This document shows, piece after piece, positions 35,263 through 47,082 of a DNA stretch of 64,000 nucleotides; position 1 is the first letter of the stretch, and every line of letters starts with the position of its first letter. The notes under the pieces are model-generated. The model was not told the DNA's origin. It did no database searches and saw only the letters and a list, made by a program, of their open reading frames with translations. The stretch lies in contig NC_012871.2 of NCBI RefSeq assembly GCF_000003195.3, positions 59,883,802-59,947,801 on the forward strand, read 5' to 3'. A program made the translations under genes and the position numbers. The DNA comes from Sorghum bicolor (taxonomy: Eukaryota > Streptophyta > Magnoliopsida > Poales > Poaceae).

Positions 35263-35751
35263 TACAATCGTGCTAAAATCTATGGATCATCTCTTCCACA
35301 AACAGTGTTTACAAAGTTACTTGATGACAACAACACTCGAAGTGTGGCTTCGCACCTCACTGCACACATATCATAATTCATTTGGAGGGTGATTGGTTGG
35401 CCGCATATGCTTGGCTAGGTTGGTGTAATGCAAGTTTTGTTTGTTTGTTTGGTTGTACTATCTTCTAAGCCTAGCTGGCAGGATGCAAAAGAGGCCTCTC
35501 ATCCTACATTTAGGCGTTTTTGGATAGCCAGGCTCACTAGATGCAGGTACTTACTCAGCAAATGTTTTTATTAGTGTAATTAGTAAGTATCAAGTGATAT
35601 TAATGTGTTTTTTTTAAAAAAAATATATGTGTAATTTAGAACTAAACTTAAAAGGCCATATGACTTCAAATCCAAACACGTGAAACGCTTGATCAGTTGG
35701 CACACGGCCACGCATGGTGGGATCCAAAAAATTGAGACAATAATGATGTTA

Positions 35752-36942
35752 TCTATCCCTAATATTTAATTGTAAAAATTTCAGTCTGCCCTTCGAATTT
35801 CTGTCTGCCACCCATGCCATTTTTTTTACCGTCTCCGTCTCTGAGCGGAGAACCTGATGACAAACAATTTAATCCGTTGTGCAGAGGCCCTGATCTGCTG
35901 GCCTGGGTGCCGAACTGCAGGCTGCCGCTGGCATGGCGACAGGAGGCAGCGGAGGAGAACATGGAGGGAAGCGAGTAGGAGGCCCAACTCACCTGCCGCC
36001 AAGGAGCTCGCCCGTTGCGGAGGCCCAGCGTGCTCACCGAGGGTGGAATCAGCGCAACAGCGGCTATGAAACCCTAGCCACGTCCGCCGCGCCGCCGCCG
36101 CACCGCCAGGCCGGTCCGCCTTGGGTTTTGTTCTTGGGAGAGAGGAGAGGAGCGTCGGGCATAGAGAGACAACGTCGGGGGAGATGGAGGGCCACACGTG
36201 GGGTAGGCGACGGACGGGCTGAGGCATGGTTTTTTTTGCATATATTATATATCTATCCTTCTATCATTTAATATTTAATTATAAAAATACCAGTTCACCT
36301 GCTTTTCTGTCCGCCACCCACGTCAGCCTTTTTTAACTGTCTTCGTCTCGTCGTCGAGCTCCGACCAGTCCCCGGCGCCTCCTGCGCCATAGTGGTAGCT
36401 AGGTTGGTAGTCGTTGTCTAGGATCTTGGACCAGTCCAAGATCTTCACTAGCAGCGACCCGTGCACCGTCCGGCGCCAGTTTCGCTGGCGACGCCTTCCG
36501 TGCGGCTAGAAACTGGCCTGCCCTGGCCGTCTCAGGAGGCTCGAACGCGCCCTAGATGTCCGACTCGTCGAAGTGCTTGCCTGTGCCACCGGCGGTAGCT
36601 ACCGAGCTCGCTGTTGGCACAATGACGTCGTACGACGCCTGCGAGAAGTGGGTGTGGGTCTCATCTCACCTATATTAGGACTTCCACTCCATATTGGTTT
36701 AAACGCAAGTTATTCTAACTCGTATGAGCACGAGTTATATGTGTCCAGATAAAAGAAACTCTCCATCGTTCGGTAGTTAGAGGAAGACAGACAAAAAATG
36801 GATGGACGAAAAAAAAAGCCTAAATTTTTGCCTCTTCATTATTAGGTAGGTATACATATATATACAATTGGATAATAAAGATATAAATATAAATTTGATA
36901 GTTATTTTTTTTTCTGTTGCAACGCACGAGTATTTTTGCTAG
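35752..36942 (+). mobile_element. Non-autonomous Helitron between transporter genes B and C
   Basis: Starts TCTATCCCTAATATTTAATT directly after an A and ends CTAG directly before a T, the Helitron target rule. The end is preceded by GTTGCAACGCACGAG, as in grass Helitrons. The local duplicate at 35028-35175 lacks this 1.19-kb segment. A second copy of the 5' terminus (TCTATCCTTCTATC...AATATTTAATTATAAAAAT) occurs inside at 36252. Each 5' end leads into a different GC-rich, gene-like stretch (about 35830-36215 and 36330-36650). No helicase/Rep protein is encoded. Confidence 0.8.
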
Positions 36943-37426
36943 TACAGCCGTCCTAACTTACATATGGTTTTAGCTTTTATAGAAACTAACATGTTCCGAG
37001 TTGGTCTAAATGGGCCTTGTTATGTCCATCTGATTCTACTGGGACAATGCTTGCGTCTTGGACCTGGCCCGATGAGGCCTATTTTTAGGACTGTGAAGCG
37101 GCGGCATGTGCGCCATGTAGTCTCAGCAGGCCCAGACCCAGTCAGCCCACAAGCTAGAGAGAGTTGGAGACGACGGCGAGCGGACCGGACTGGAGTTGGA
37201 GACGACAGGGGCGGCGGGGGTTTGCCGCGTTGATTAGCAAAATCTTGCGGATAATACACATCGGCAGCACGTAGATCAAGTCAAACTCCACCAACCGGCC
37301 ATTTTGAAACTGCTAGAGTACTGTACATGACCAAAAAAAATGGGACTGCGCGCACTGCGCCAGTAGCATAACGACGACCCTGAAACACGGCGCACGCACA
37401 GAACACTGAGGAGCAAAAAATCCCCT
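36943..37426. other. Spacer and probable 3' UTR of transporter gene C
   Basis: It begins with the continuation of the local duplication (to about 36995). No gene seen before the stop codon of gene C at 37427. Confidence 0.4.
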
Positions 37427-40418
37427 CTACTTCGCCGTTGGATCGCCGCCGGCCAGGAGGGGCTCGGCGATGCCATTGCCGACGTCGACCATCGAATCCG
37501 ACCGCGCCGACGTCTTCTCCAAGTCGTCGTCCGAGTGCTGCTCTGGCTCCTGGTCCTGCAGCCCCCGCCTCTTGGCGTCGCCCGCTTTGCCCCACAGCAC
37601 CACGTACAGCCCCGCGATGACGGCGATCGCGCCCAGCAAGCTGGAGATCCATCGCTCGGTCAGCCACAAATAAAAGATCGATGTCATCGCTCGGTCATTC
37701 ACATGCATATTACGAACCTGCCGACGTGCAGCTCTTCACGGAGGACGGCGGCGGCGAAGACGGTGGTGATCACGGTGCAGAGCGGGTTGAACATGGCGGA
37801 GTAGAGCGGGCCTCTCACCGAGATGCTCCACGACTGCAGGTAGAACGTGACGCCTGACCCCAACACCCCCTGCACATTACATCGCCATGGCATCGATCAC
37901 CTCCAAGGTCGTTCCTCCTCTCCGACGGGGCGGCGACGGGCAGAGAGAGGAAGAGGAAGCATGCATGGTTGACGACAGTTACCGAGAAGAGGCAGCAGGA
38001 GAGGTCGAAGAGCGAGTGGATCCGCCAGGCGGCAGGGTCCGGCAGGAGGAAGGCGACGAGCAGCGCGGACTGGAGCGTGGAGAGGAGGCACATCCACGCC
38101 GACAGCGCCAGCGGGTCCACGTACGACTTGCAGATGGGCACCTGCAGGATGAGCCAGAGCGACCAGCAGGAGCTGCTGCCCACCAGGAAGAGCGCGCCCG
38201 CCACCCACCTGCTGCTGCCGCCGCCCGCCGCCGGCGAGTGGAGGGGGAGGAGGAGAGCGTCGTGCAGGTCGCCCAGCAGCAGCTTCGGGCCCTTGAAGAA
38301 GGCCATGGCCATGGCGCCGCTCACGCAGACGGCCGTGCCGAAGATCTTGGCGAGGCTCCGAGGCCTCCTCACCTCCACCCTCTCTAGCCTGTCGTTGATT
38401 CAGGGAATCAGAGATGGATGGAGACATCAGGCGACAGTAGCAGCAGATTTCACATTTTCTTTTTTTCTGGACGAATTTGAGCTCAGAAACATATATATTT
38501 CTCAGGTAATTCTAGACGGGTGATATTTTTGTACTGTCTGTGTCGATCTGTGTGTTATTGAAGTACGGACTACGTAGTACTGTACTGCTCTTGCCAATTC
38601 ACGAAGCTAGCTAGAAACAGATCTAATGGAAGACGATCAATAATGGAACGACTACTGGAATATTCTGGTAGCTAGCTAGTGGACGTCCCAAAATAATCTA
38701 GCATAGCACGAAAAAGTGTGCATTAACCTACTAATCATTTTGTCTTTACTTAAAACTACATACTGGAGTACTTAGACTATCTCCAACAATTATTACCCAA
38801 AATACAATACCCATTTATCCTTTGGGTAGCGCTACAGGTAAAAAGTTTCATACCTATTTTTAGTCTTCTCCAACAACAAGACCTAAAAGACAACACTCTC
38901 TGCAAATAGGTCTCAAGGAGAGAGGATACCCAAATTTGGGTTATGCATCTCCTGATACCCAAAATGGGTCTGTTGGAGGCTATAGGTATTGTGTTGGAGA
39001 CCTATTTTGGGTTTGGGTTCCCAAATAGGTCTCCTATTGGAGACAGTCTTAGCAAGGTGGTACATGAAAAGGTACTACTATGCATGTGTTCTTCATGAAC
39101 ATGGCCTTGTTTAGTTCGCAAAAATTTTCAAGATTCTCCATCGCATCGAATCTTTGGTCGCATGCATGAACCATTAAATAAAGATAAAAATAAAAATTAA
39201 TTACACAGTTTAACTGAAATTTGTAAGATGAATCTTTTGAGCCTAGTTACTCCGTGATTGGACAATATTTGTCAAATAAAAACGAAAGTGCTACAATAGC
39301 CAAAAAAGCAAAATTTTGCGAACTAAACAAGGCCAAATATTCTGAATGCTGACAAAGAGTCAGACTGTCAGAATAAGTATGCATGACCTGAATCTTGAAT
39401 GTTTGGAAAAGAAAAATTATATAAATCCAAAGAGTATGCCCGAACTCCATTATAAACTTATGGTTATTTATTCAAAAATAAACTTATGGTTATTGGACAG
39501 TACATTTAATTACAAATTCAATAGTATCACTATATACTAGTTAGAAGTTGTAGCAAAGTTATTGATCAAAGATTACAAGTTTAGTTTTTTGACCTACACG
39601 AAACGTCTTATACTGGACCGCAGGTGAGTGATGTGGTCATGTGGAGCTTTGGTCCAGAGCACCCGACTAATAATGCAAGCCATGGAGCCAAACTAACGCA
39701 GTACTATGCCATATTAGACGAGACAGTGGATCGAGCAGAGAAACAGTGCTCCACTAGCTAATTTGCTGATGAAACGGGATCCCTCTTCCCTGTCAGTGTC
39801 AGGTACTCACCCGACTGATGCTGCCATGACGAAGGTGATGGCCGGAATCAAGTTGGTCATGGCCGTTGCCATCGACGACGAGCCCAGATTCACCCCTTGG
39901 TAGTACAAACACTGATTCACTGTCGCCCTGTCGCATGCATAGAGCAAAACTTGATGTCAGAACAAATAAGAAACTGAAGAGGTTTATTTCCCTCTACGCT
40001 GTAGGTACAGGCTTCTGTGACCGATCGATTAGTATTGCTACATATATACTTGCATACCCGACAAGAGAGGCGACGAAGACCAAGGAGAAGCCTGTCATTC
40101 CAAGGCGGCCCATCATCTCCTTCATCTTCCTCCTGCATGCAGACCCACGAGCCATGGCGGACGACAAGAATCAGGTTTCTCTATACAATCGAAGTTGTCA
40201 AACTAAAATTCCAGCAAAAATATGAAGACATGCATGCACCTGTTGGCCGCGACGGCGACGGGGACGAGCACAATGGTGGCGACGGCCTGCCTGTAGACGA
40301 CGAAGACCAGGGGGCTCATTCCGCCGGTGAACGCCGCCTTGGACCAGAGCGCTAGAGCCGCGTAGATGCACTGCGTCACCACCATGGCCGCACACGGTTT
40401 GTACTCCTCCATGCCCAT
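37427..40418 (-). CDS. WAT1-related protein C (nodulin MtN21/EamA transporter)
   Basis: Six exons: 40418-40240, 40132-40058, 39927-39811, 38388-37983, 37869-37718, 37640-37427, giving 380 residues with all GT-AG junctions in phase. Two EamA repeats: GGMSPLVFVVYRQAVATIVLVP and GVNLGSSSMATAMTNLIPAI in the first, LERVEVRRPRSLAKIFGTAV through SWSISVRGPLYSAMFNPLCT to GLYVVLWGKAGDAKRRG in the second. Exon sizes 75, 117 and 152 equal those of gene B. The intron that separates LILQ from VPIC in A and B is missing here, so one 406-nt exon replaces two. Intron 3 (38389-39810) holds two MITEs. Likely a small-metabolite exporter; substrate unknown. Confidence 0.93.
38775..39048. mobile_element. Tourist-like MITE (family 2) in intron of gene C
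   Basis: 274 bp with terminal inverted repeats GACTATCTCCAACA / TATTGGAGACAGTC and TTA on both sides. It contains repeated internal CCAAATAGGTCTC-like motifs. Confidence 0.8.
39103..39334. mobile_element. Tourist-like MITE, family 1 copy 3, in intron of gene C
   Basis: 232 bp, GGCCTTGTTTAGTTCGC to GCGAACTAAACAAGGCC, the best-kept termini of the family in this window. No clear target duplication left. Confidence 0.85.
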
Positions 40419-40540
40419 GGCGGTGGCGGTGGCGGCGGCTACAGCTGCTGCGCGCAGAGCCTGCCGGTGCTTGGCCTTCGTTATTACGGCCGGTTGTTTT
40501 GGCTTTTAGGCTCGACGTGCACGCTGCTGAGGTGGGCAGC

Positions 40541-40550
40541 TCATATATAG
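40541..40550 (-). promoter_or_regulatory. TATA box of transporter gene C
   Basis: On the minus strand CTATATATGA, about 123 bp upstream of the ATG at 40418. Confidence 0.6.
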
Positions 40551-41034
40551 CTAGGCGATGAAGGAGTAGCAGGCTGGCACACGGCACACAGGAAGACACT
40601 GGTGGTTGTTACCTTACTTCATTCCAAAATAAGTGACGATTTTCACTTTTTAATTAATATCGCGTTTGACTATTCTTTTTAGTCATTTTTTTCAAATTAT
40701 AAATAAATAAATAAATCATTATTCCTCTAACGGTAAAGTAAGATATAATAAAATAGATAATATTTATATAAATAATTTAAATAAGACGAACGATCAACGT
40801 CTAAAAGTAAAAAAATAAAAAGAGCAGAATAGTAGCAGCAGCAGCTCAGAGATACCTGCATGCATGTGCTCGCACGACACTGTTGAACGTGTCTCCTATC
40901 ATAAGGATCGGTGGCTACATGGATGTATATCACGAAAGTTTATTTCTACATGTGCTCACATGGTAGCTAGCTAGCTAGTAGAGTGATGGAAGAAACTGGA
41001 ATGTGGTGTTCGCAGTCACAGTAAGTACTCCGTA

Positions 41035-41275
41035 CCCTTGTTTACTTCTAAAAAAATTTACAAAATTTTTCAGATTTCTCGTCACATCAAATCTTTAGAC
41101 GTATACATAGAGTATCAAATATAGACAAAAATAAAAACTAATTGTACAGTTTAGTCAGAATTGACGAGACGAATCTTTTGAGTCTAGTTAGTCCATGATT
41201 AGACAATATTTCTCAAATACAAACAAAAGTACTACAGTGTCGATTTCCCAAAATTTTTTGAAACTAAACAAGACG
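41035..41275. mobile_element. Tourist-like MITE, family 1 copy 4 (older)
   Basis: About 241 bp with degenerate ends (CCCTTGTTTACTTC / AAACTAAACAAGACG) and the family core GACGAGACGAATCTTTTGAG. Confidence 0.75.
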
Positions 41276-43029
41276 CAATTAGGAACCTCTCCCAGAACAT
41301 TCGCCTTGTTCGTTTGAGCTGAACAAATAGGGGACTGGTCCGTGTAATTGAGCTTTAAACATTCATAAACAATACCGAAATTACTGTTTGCTCAATGGAG
41401 TTAAGTTAGGCAAGAGAGGCCATGGCTCAACTTGGCCTCAAAGCTAAGCTCTGCCCCGGCAAGTATATTTTGAACAACCTAATTCTTTTTTCAAAAACCT
41501 TTCATAACGTTGTTTCCAAGGTTGCCATGTCATGTGAAATGAAATAAAACTTGAATGAAACACCAACTCTAATGGAGAGTATTATTCCACGGTTTTATAG
41601 GCATTTTATTTCAAGACTCATAGAGAGTTGGTAATCGTGCCAAGAGAGTTTCATCTAGATGAAACTCATTTCTTCTCTCTCTTCTTAAATACAGTGTCAT
41701 GTCATCCAAAATACTTATGTGGCAGCCTATTTAATGTGAATGAAACTCAGATGAAACTCCCATAGAGACTGGCCTTAGTTTTGTTCTATGTTAAATATTT
41801 TTTTTTGTCTTTGACCATAAATTTCAAGAAATTCATATAGTTTCAGACCACGTGAACATATATATATATATATATATAAATAAATCTTAAATTGTTATAC
41901 TACTATACAAATTTTTATAATTGATAGTAAAAAAAAATAAAAAAATATTTAATTTAGGACAAAACAATTTTATAAATATAACTTAAAACGGAGGGAGTAG
42001 TATACTAATAATTAGTATCGGCTCATGTAAAAGTGAAACTATAAAAAATCTGACCACATAAAATACTTTTGTGGGGCTGAAAATTTGTGGGACTTTTTCC
42101 ATGTCAACACAGCCACCTACATGGTTTTCACCAAAATATATTTCTAGAAAGTTTTATCAAATATTTGGATATCTAAATTGATTTAAGTGGAGGAGTTATA
42201 CAGACACTCAAGTAGGCAACACTCGCCTTAAAAATAAAAGCTGACCTTGTTACGAAAACCAATAAAAGATTTAGAGCTTTTATAAGTTCTCTGGAATTTG
42301 AAACTTTAGTTAAATGTGTATTAAACCTTCTCTAACTTTCCTCATATATGAATTTTTATTGTAGAAAACTTTCCTCATATATGAATTTTTATAGTAGATG
42401 TGTACAATTCACTGATACTTACACTCCCTCTCGCATGCAAGCTTCTCGTAAAGCTTTAAACATGAAAAATATGATTCAAGCTCAAGTCATCTAGTTCTGG
42501 AACTACATTAAGTTGCATGTGCTGGCCATTTCAATTAGGAAGTTCAAGTGGATACAAAAAAAAGTGCAAATAACTCAAGACGGCTTCAACAATTAATGCG
42601 TATACATTGATACTTTTTTTTTTGTGCTCTATACACAAAATACTATCTGTCCCTCTTTATTATTTTTGCTCTGTTATTTCTCAACCAAGCAGTGCCCAAT
42701 AATGGACAGGGTTGTCCGTGGTAAATTAATCTGGCAATGGTACAATGGATCAACAAGCGCCTCAGACGACATGGGATGATATCTTGATAGATTGGGACGA
42801 CTGTGATGGCTCACGGATGGTGGTGGCATGGAATCATGGATGAGTGGTGCCGACTTCTACTGGGAGTGTTAGTGTGTCACATAAAGCAGGAGAATCATGC
42901 CTAGGGTTGTTCATAGGGGTAGATAGTGACACATCAATAATTTCTGCAACTAGGAGACAACTGGCAACAAAGGAGGGTCATATTTGTTTAATTTGTATGG
43001 TCACCACTGAGAGGCTTCTAGAGTGAAGT
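41276..43029. other. AT-rich intergenic DNA with MITE remnants
   Basis: No gene. A possible MITE lies at about 41560-41777 (ends ACCAACTCTAATGGAG and CTCCCATAGAGACTGG are roughly inverse). A TA run occurs at 41856-41878. A Stowaway-type end AACGGAGGGAGTA lies near 41988-42000. Confidence 0.4.
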
Positions 43030-43424
43030 GCCTAATGCTGTTTTTTGAGGCCGAAGCCGAAGGTAAGTCTGATAGCCCCAGGTGTTTTTGGAAGTAAAGT
43101 CGTACAATTTTTTTTTGAACTTCAACTTTTTTAAGGTAATGGTTTTCGAGATCTCGTCGTATAGAAGCCAAGTTAAAACTTGTTGATAGGCCCTATAGTT
43201 AAGTCGTGGAGAGTAAAATTATTTTACAAAATAATCATGGATGTAATGCAACATATATCATTGGTCAAAATCATGTTTCAGCAGGTACCATATCAACATT
43301 TGAAATGGAGCTCTTCTGTAATTAGAAAAATACTAAGAAAGTAGCAGGGATGATGGCCGGATTTGCTAACACCATAAACGAATTTCCCTTTTCTAGGTCC
43401 GAGAAGTTGTGACAGCGAGGTGCA
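43030..43424. repeat. Local triplication, unit 1 left part
   Basis: Shares CAAGTCTGA/AAGTCTGATAGCCCCA, GCCAAGTTAAA, TCAAAATCATGTTTCAG and GCTAACACCAT...GAATTTCCC blocks with 59347-59490 and 60060-60860. Its right part lies at 59186-59346, beyond the Helitron. Confidence 0.75.
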
Positions 43425-43663
43425 TCTCTACTATAATTGAAATCTTCTTAAAGTCACATCCCTCCTTCAAAATCAACGGCTCACTAAACACAAACTAGGA
43501 ATCCAACGTCTGAGATTAAGATGTTAGAAGCCGCTTTCAACTAACCTGAGTCCCGCGCCCGCCCGCGCCAACTCTGCCGGCAAACCCTCACGTGTGCGCG
43601 CCGCGGCGAGGTTTCGAACCAACAGTCCGCTATTTTCTCCGAGAAAAAAAAGAAACATCGTCC

Positions 43664-43825
43664 GCGGCGGAACAGCGCGAGGTCCTCCGTCTCGTCGGCG
43701 TCCGGGATGGCCGGGAGCGTGCGCGGCGGGATGAGGCGCGGCGCGAGGAGGAAGACGGCCAGGACGGAGAGCACCAGAAGCAGCAGCGACAGCACGTACG
43801 GCGAGGCGGCGTACGAAGACGCCAT
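43664..43825 (-). pseudogene. Gene fragment: N-terminal signal-anchor exon
   Basis: From ATG 43825 about 54 residues read as a type II membrane-protein start: a hydrophobic stretch LSLLLLVLSVLAVFLLAP, then PPRTLPAIPDADETEDLALF. It resembles, from memory only, the N-termini of plant Golgi glycosyltransferases of the GT14 (core-2/I-branching) type. The similarity stops near 43660 and no further exons follow. It lies within the Helitron, antisense to it, and is probably a captured gene piece. A (CT)n run lies in what would be its 5' UTR (43858-43878). Confidence 0.45.
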
Positions 43826-44458
43826 CTCCCTTGCTCCTCAGCCTCGCGACTGGCGATCCTCTCTCTCTCTCTCTGGTCGGAACAGAAGAGAGAACGGGAC
43901 ACGAAACCTCCGCCGGCTCAGGTGAGGACGTGGGGTCGGTTCCCTGCCACGCGCGGGCCGGATCTCGCCGCCGCCACGGAGGAGGACGCGGGCATCGGCC
44001 GCCGCACGAGCGCGCGAAATCGGGAACCCGCGAACCAGGACCAGGATGAAACGGAAAGGTGGGGAAGGCAGGCGCGGGAAGGAAACCGCCTGCCGCAGGC
44101 GCAGCAACGGGAACCGGCGAGCGGAGTGAGACGGGAAGCCGACGCGGGGAATGGCGACGCGCGCGGCGGCGGCGGATCCGATGAGGGTCTAGAGCCCAAT
44201 CGCGCGGCGGGGGGCCGGGGCGGCGGTAGGAGGAGTGGAGACGAAGCAGAGCAGGGGCAGAGGTGGGGAAAGAGGAAGAGAGAGAGACACTTGTGTATTG
44301 GAAGGGGAGTGAAATGAGATTTGGGGAGGCGCACAGGGATACCATGCATACTCTAGGAGGCACCGCCGCCATGGGAATCAGCCATCATGGGGCCTCCAGT
44401 CGCGGAGAGACAACCGGCCGCCGCGGGGTTGCAGCTAAGCGTGGCACACGAGGTCCGC

Positions 44459-44578
44459 CTAGGCTTTGGCGAAGGGCATGGTGGCTGCGCATCCAGGATG
44501 GCCAGTGCATTTGAAGTAGCCCTTGAGCTTCAGCGCCACGCGCTCCTCCATCGCCGCCGCCACCCCTGCCACATCCAT
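44459..44578 (-). pseudogene. Small open frame, probable captured gene fragment
   Basis: 39 codons from ATG 44578 to TAG 44459-44461. The product includes ERVALKLKGYFKC and a short Cys/His/Cys pattern (C-x2-H-x2-C). I do not recognise it. Codon use is GC-rich like grass genes and it lies in the same Helitron as the fragment at 43664-43825. Confidence 0.3.
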
Positions 44579-45768
44579 GGTTGCCGCCCCGCCCCGTCTG
44601 AAATTGCCTCTGCTGTGAGTGGATCGACCACCGGCAGCCCCGGTTCATCAATAAGAAGCGGACCAAAGAGGCGGCGACGCGGCTCCGCCTAACTGCGGTG
44701 GCATGGCTCCAAGGTAATTTGTGCCTTGTCATCTTCCCCGTTCTAGGATTTCTGTAATTGAAGGTGAGCAATTCTATCTGTCTAAGATCTAGAAATGTTC
44801 AGTAGAAGTAAAGCTACAAATTTTAGTGGTTTCAGCATTGATCTTAAAATGTGCAGTGAAATCTTACAAGCCGATTGATCCATTGACCTGTCACTTTTTC
44901 TGAAATCTGGGGAAAAAAATTTCCTATGATTTCGATCTTTTTCCTGTTTTTGCTCTAACCAGTTTTGTTTCCCTACTACGTGCATCGACTTGCCATTTTG
45001 GCCAACCTGACAACTTAAGTTCAGCGAAAGGCAACAACAAAAACAGTGACTGGGAGACAATCATTACATAAGGTGCTTGTCAAGACTATCAAGGCGTAGC
45101 GTCATTGGCGCGTACAACTCACTAAATCAAGGAAACCAACACATGTATGTCAGCTTGCTTGCTGTCCATTGCAACCTTCGTGAAGAGTACAAGTAGAATG
45201 CCTAAATTGTTTGGTACTTTGATAATTACCTGAAACCCGTCATCATGTATTGGATACATTGTCCACACTGCTTTGAGAGATAATAGACGGTAGCATGCTA
45301 ATATAATATTTTACTACCAGATGCATTATGTACCTTTTTTCTAATTCTAATTGCCTTTTGCAGATTCATCCTATTGCTTTTCAATTTGTCAGCACGTTCA
45401 GGGTACTAACCAAGCCTATTTCACTGAATGTTTGGGACTTGATTCTTCTAAGAAGCAATTTTGTGAGTCATCGATATGTTAAGGATTCATTCTTTAATGC
45501 TGGTTTTTTCTATGGTGTTTGTTGATCCTTCTCATTACATGGATAAGTTTTTTTATTTATTCTTGTGATTCTATAATATAATTGTTTGTTGGGAACCACA
45601 CCTTTGGAATAACTCAGGAACTTAAATTAGGATTAAGTTGTAAACTATGCAGCATATCAAGATCTCTTTTTTTTTCCTGAAGTGTGAACTGTTTAGTTTT
45701 AATAAGCATGAAGGATGAACCTATTTGTTGCATTTTTATTTGACAAACTCCTATTTTGTAATGGGTTA

Positions 45769-46047
45769 GAGCAACTCCAACAGCTTTGCTATTCTTATTA
45801 TGGAGGCCTTTTAGAACTTTTATAGTAGAAAAATAGGCTCCAACATATGTGCTATTTGGTTTTGTAAAATAGAAAGTTTGCTATCCCTTGATTTTCGTTG
45901 GCCATATATAGCCAACCACTGACACTAGCTATCTGATAGCAAGGCTGTTGTAAACCCCTCTTCTTTTTTAAAAAAGTTATCTATTTTACAAAATGGCTAA
46001 ACATTAGAATTTAGCTACTTATTTTAGCCAAGCTCTTGGAGATGCTC
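45769..46047. mobile_element. Tourist-like MITE (family 3) inside the Helitron
   Basis: 279 bp with inverted ends GAGCAACTCCAACAG / CTCTTGGAGATGCTC and TTA on both sides. Confidence 0.8.
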
Positions 46048-46189
46048 TTAGGAAGCTGAAGGAATTGTATATTTAAGATGGAAACTCATGGGGCAAAGCC
46101 GGTGATTCCATAGGATAAATATCCTTCCTTTTTCCTAGCAGGACCATATAATTACAAGACCCTCATGAAGTTGAGAATGCCACTTGGAC

Positions 46190-46420
46190 TTCACATTAAC
46201 ATTAATACTCACTCTATTCAACTCTTAGAATCCATGTCGGTCAAATTTTTTTGGAGTTTGATCAACTTTATAGAAAATAGCATCAATATGTATGATACAA
46301 AATTAGTATCTTATGAAAATATATTCTATGATAAATCTAATTATATTAATTTGGTAATATAAATCTTAGCGTTTTTTCTAGAATTTCGGTTAAAGTTTTA
46401 AAAGTTTGACTTACCATGCC
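46190..46420. repeat. Degenerate Stowaway-type remnant
   Basis: AT-rich stretch beginning ACTCACTCTATTCAACTCTTAG and ending with AGTTTTAAAAGTTTGACTT. It resembles the interior and ends of grass Stowaway elements; boundaries are not exact. Confidence 0.35.
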
Positions 46421-47033
46421 ATGTTTCTGGTTATTTTTAGATGCTGGTATAGTTGCTAATGATGCAGAATTATTATAGATTTTCTATGTTATTTTCCATG
46501 GTGAACATGCTACAAAGAAACTATAACACTCCAAATTTTTGAATTTGAAATTTAGTTTGAATTTGATTTAATTTTGGGCTTAGTTTGAATTTTTGAGGAT
46601 TATTAAATAATTTACAAAATTAAATAAAATTAAATATAAGGTAGAAAATTTGTTCGTGTGCATTCATGCCGCTGCATTTATTTTTGTTTGACTTGCTTGC
46701 TTGTGCTTGAATTATTTTGTTGCAAGAAAGAAAAATAGAAGAAACTGTTTCTGTTAAATAAAGGAAAAAGGAGAGCCCCCACCTGGGCCGATTCTCGGCC
46801 CAGCGCCCCGCACCCCTCCCCTCTCCCCTCTCCCGCACGGCCCAGCAGCGGTCCAGCCGCAGAGCCGCAGCGCACAGCCCGCAGCGCCCCCTGCCCCCGC
46901 CCGCAGCCGCTGACGCGTGGGCCCCGCAGGTGGGACCCACCTCGTCCCTAACCTCCCGTCCGAAACGGACGGGGAGTCCGCGCCGCCACCCCGGTTTCCG
47001 AGCCGCACGCGCACCCCGAGGTTCACCCTAGCC

Positions 47034-47040
47034 TATTTAA
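47034..47040 (+). promoter_or_regulatory. TATA-like box of the chromovirus LTR
   Basis: TATTTAA in GCCTATTTAAGGCG, at the start of the transcribed part of the LTR; the copy in the 3' LTR is at 56555-56561. Confidence 0.6.
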
Positions 47041-47082
47041 GGCGTCCCTCGGCCGCCCGCACCCCCCTAAACCCTAGCCTCG

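Noticed and set aside
37887..38523. Plus-strand and alternative minus-strand frames of 166-187 codons
   Set aside because: Shadows of the 406-nt exon of transporter gene C.
43524..44372. 282-codon minus-strand frame
   Set aside because: It is in a different frame from the recognisable signal-anchor start and reads as Pro/Arg-rich low complexity typical of GC-rich DNA.
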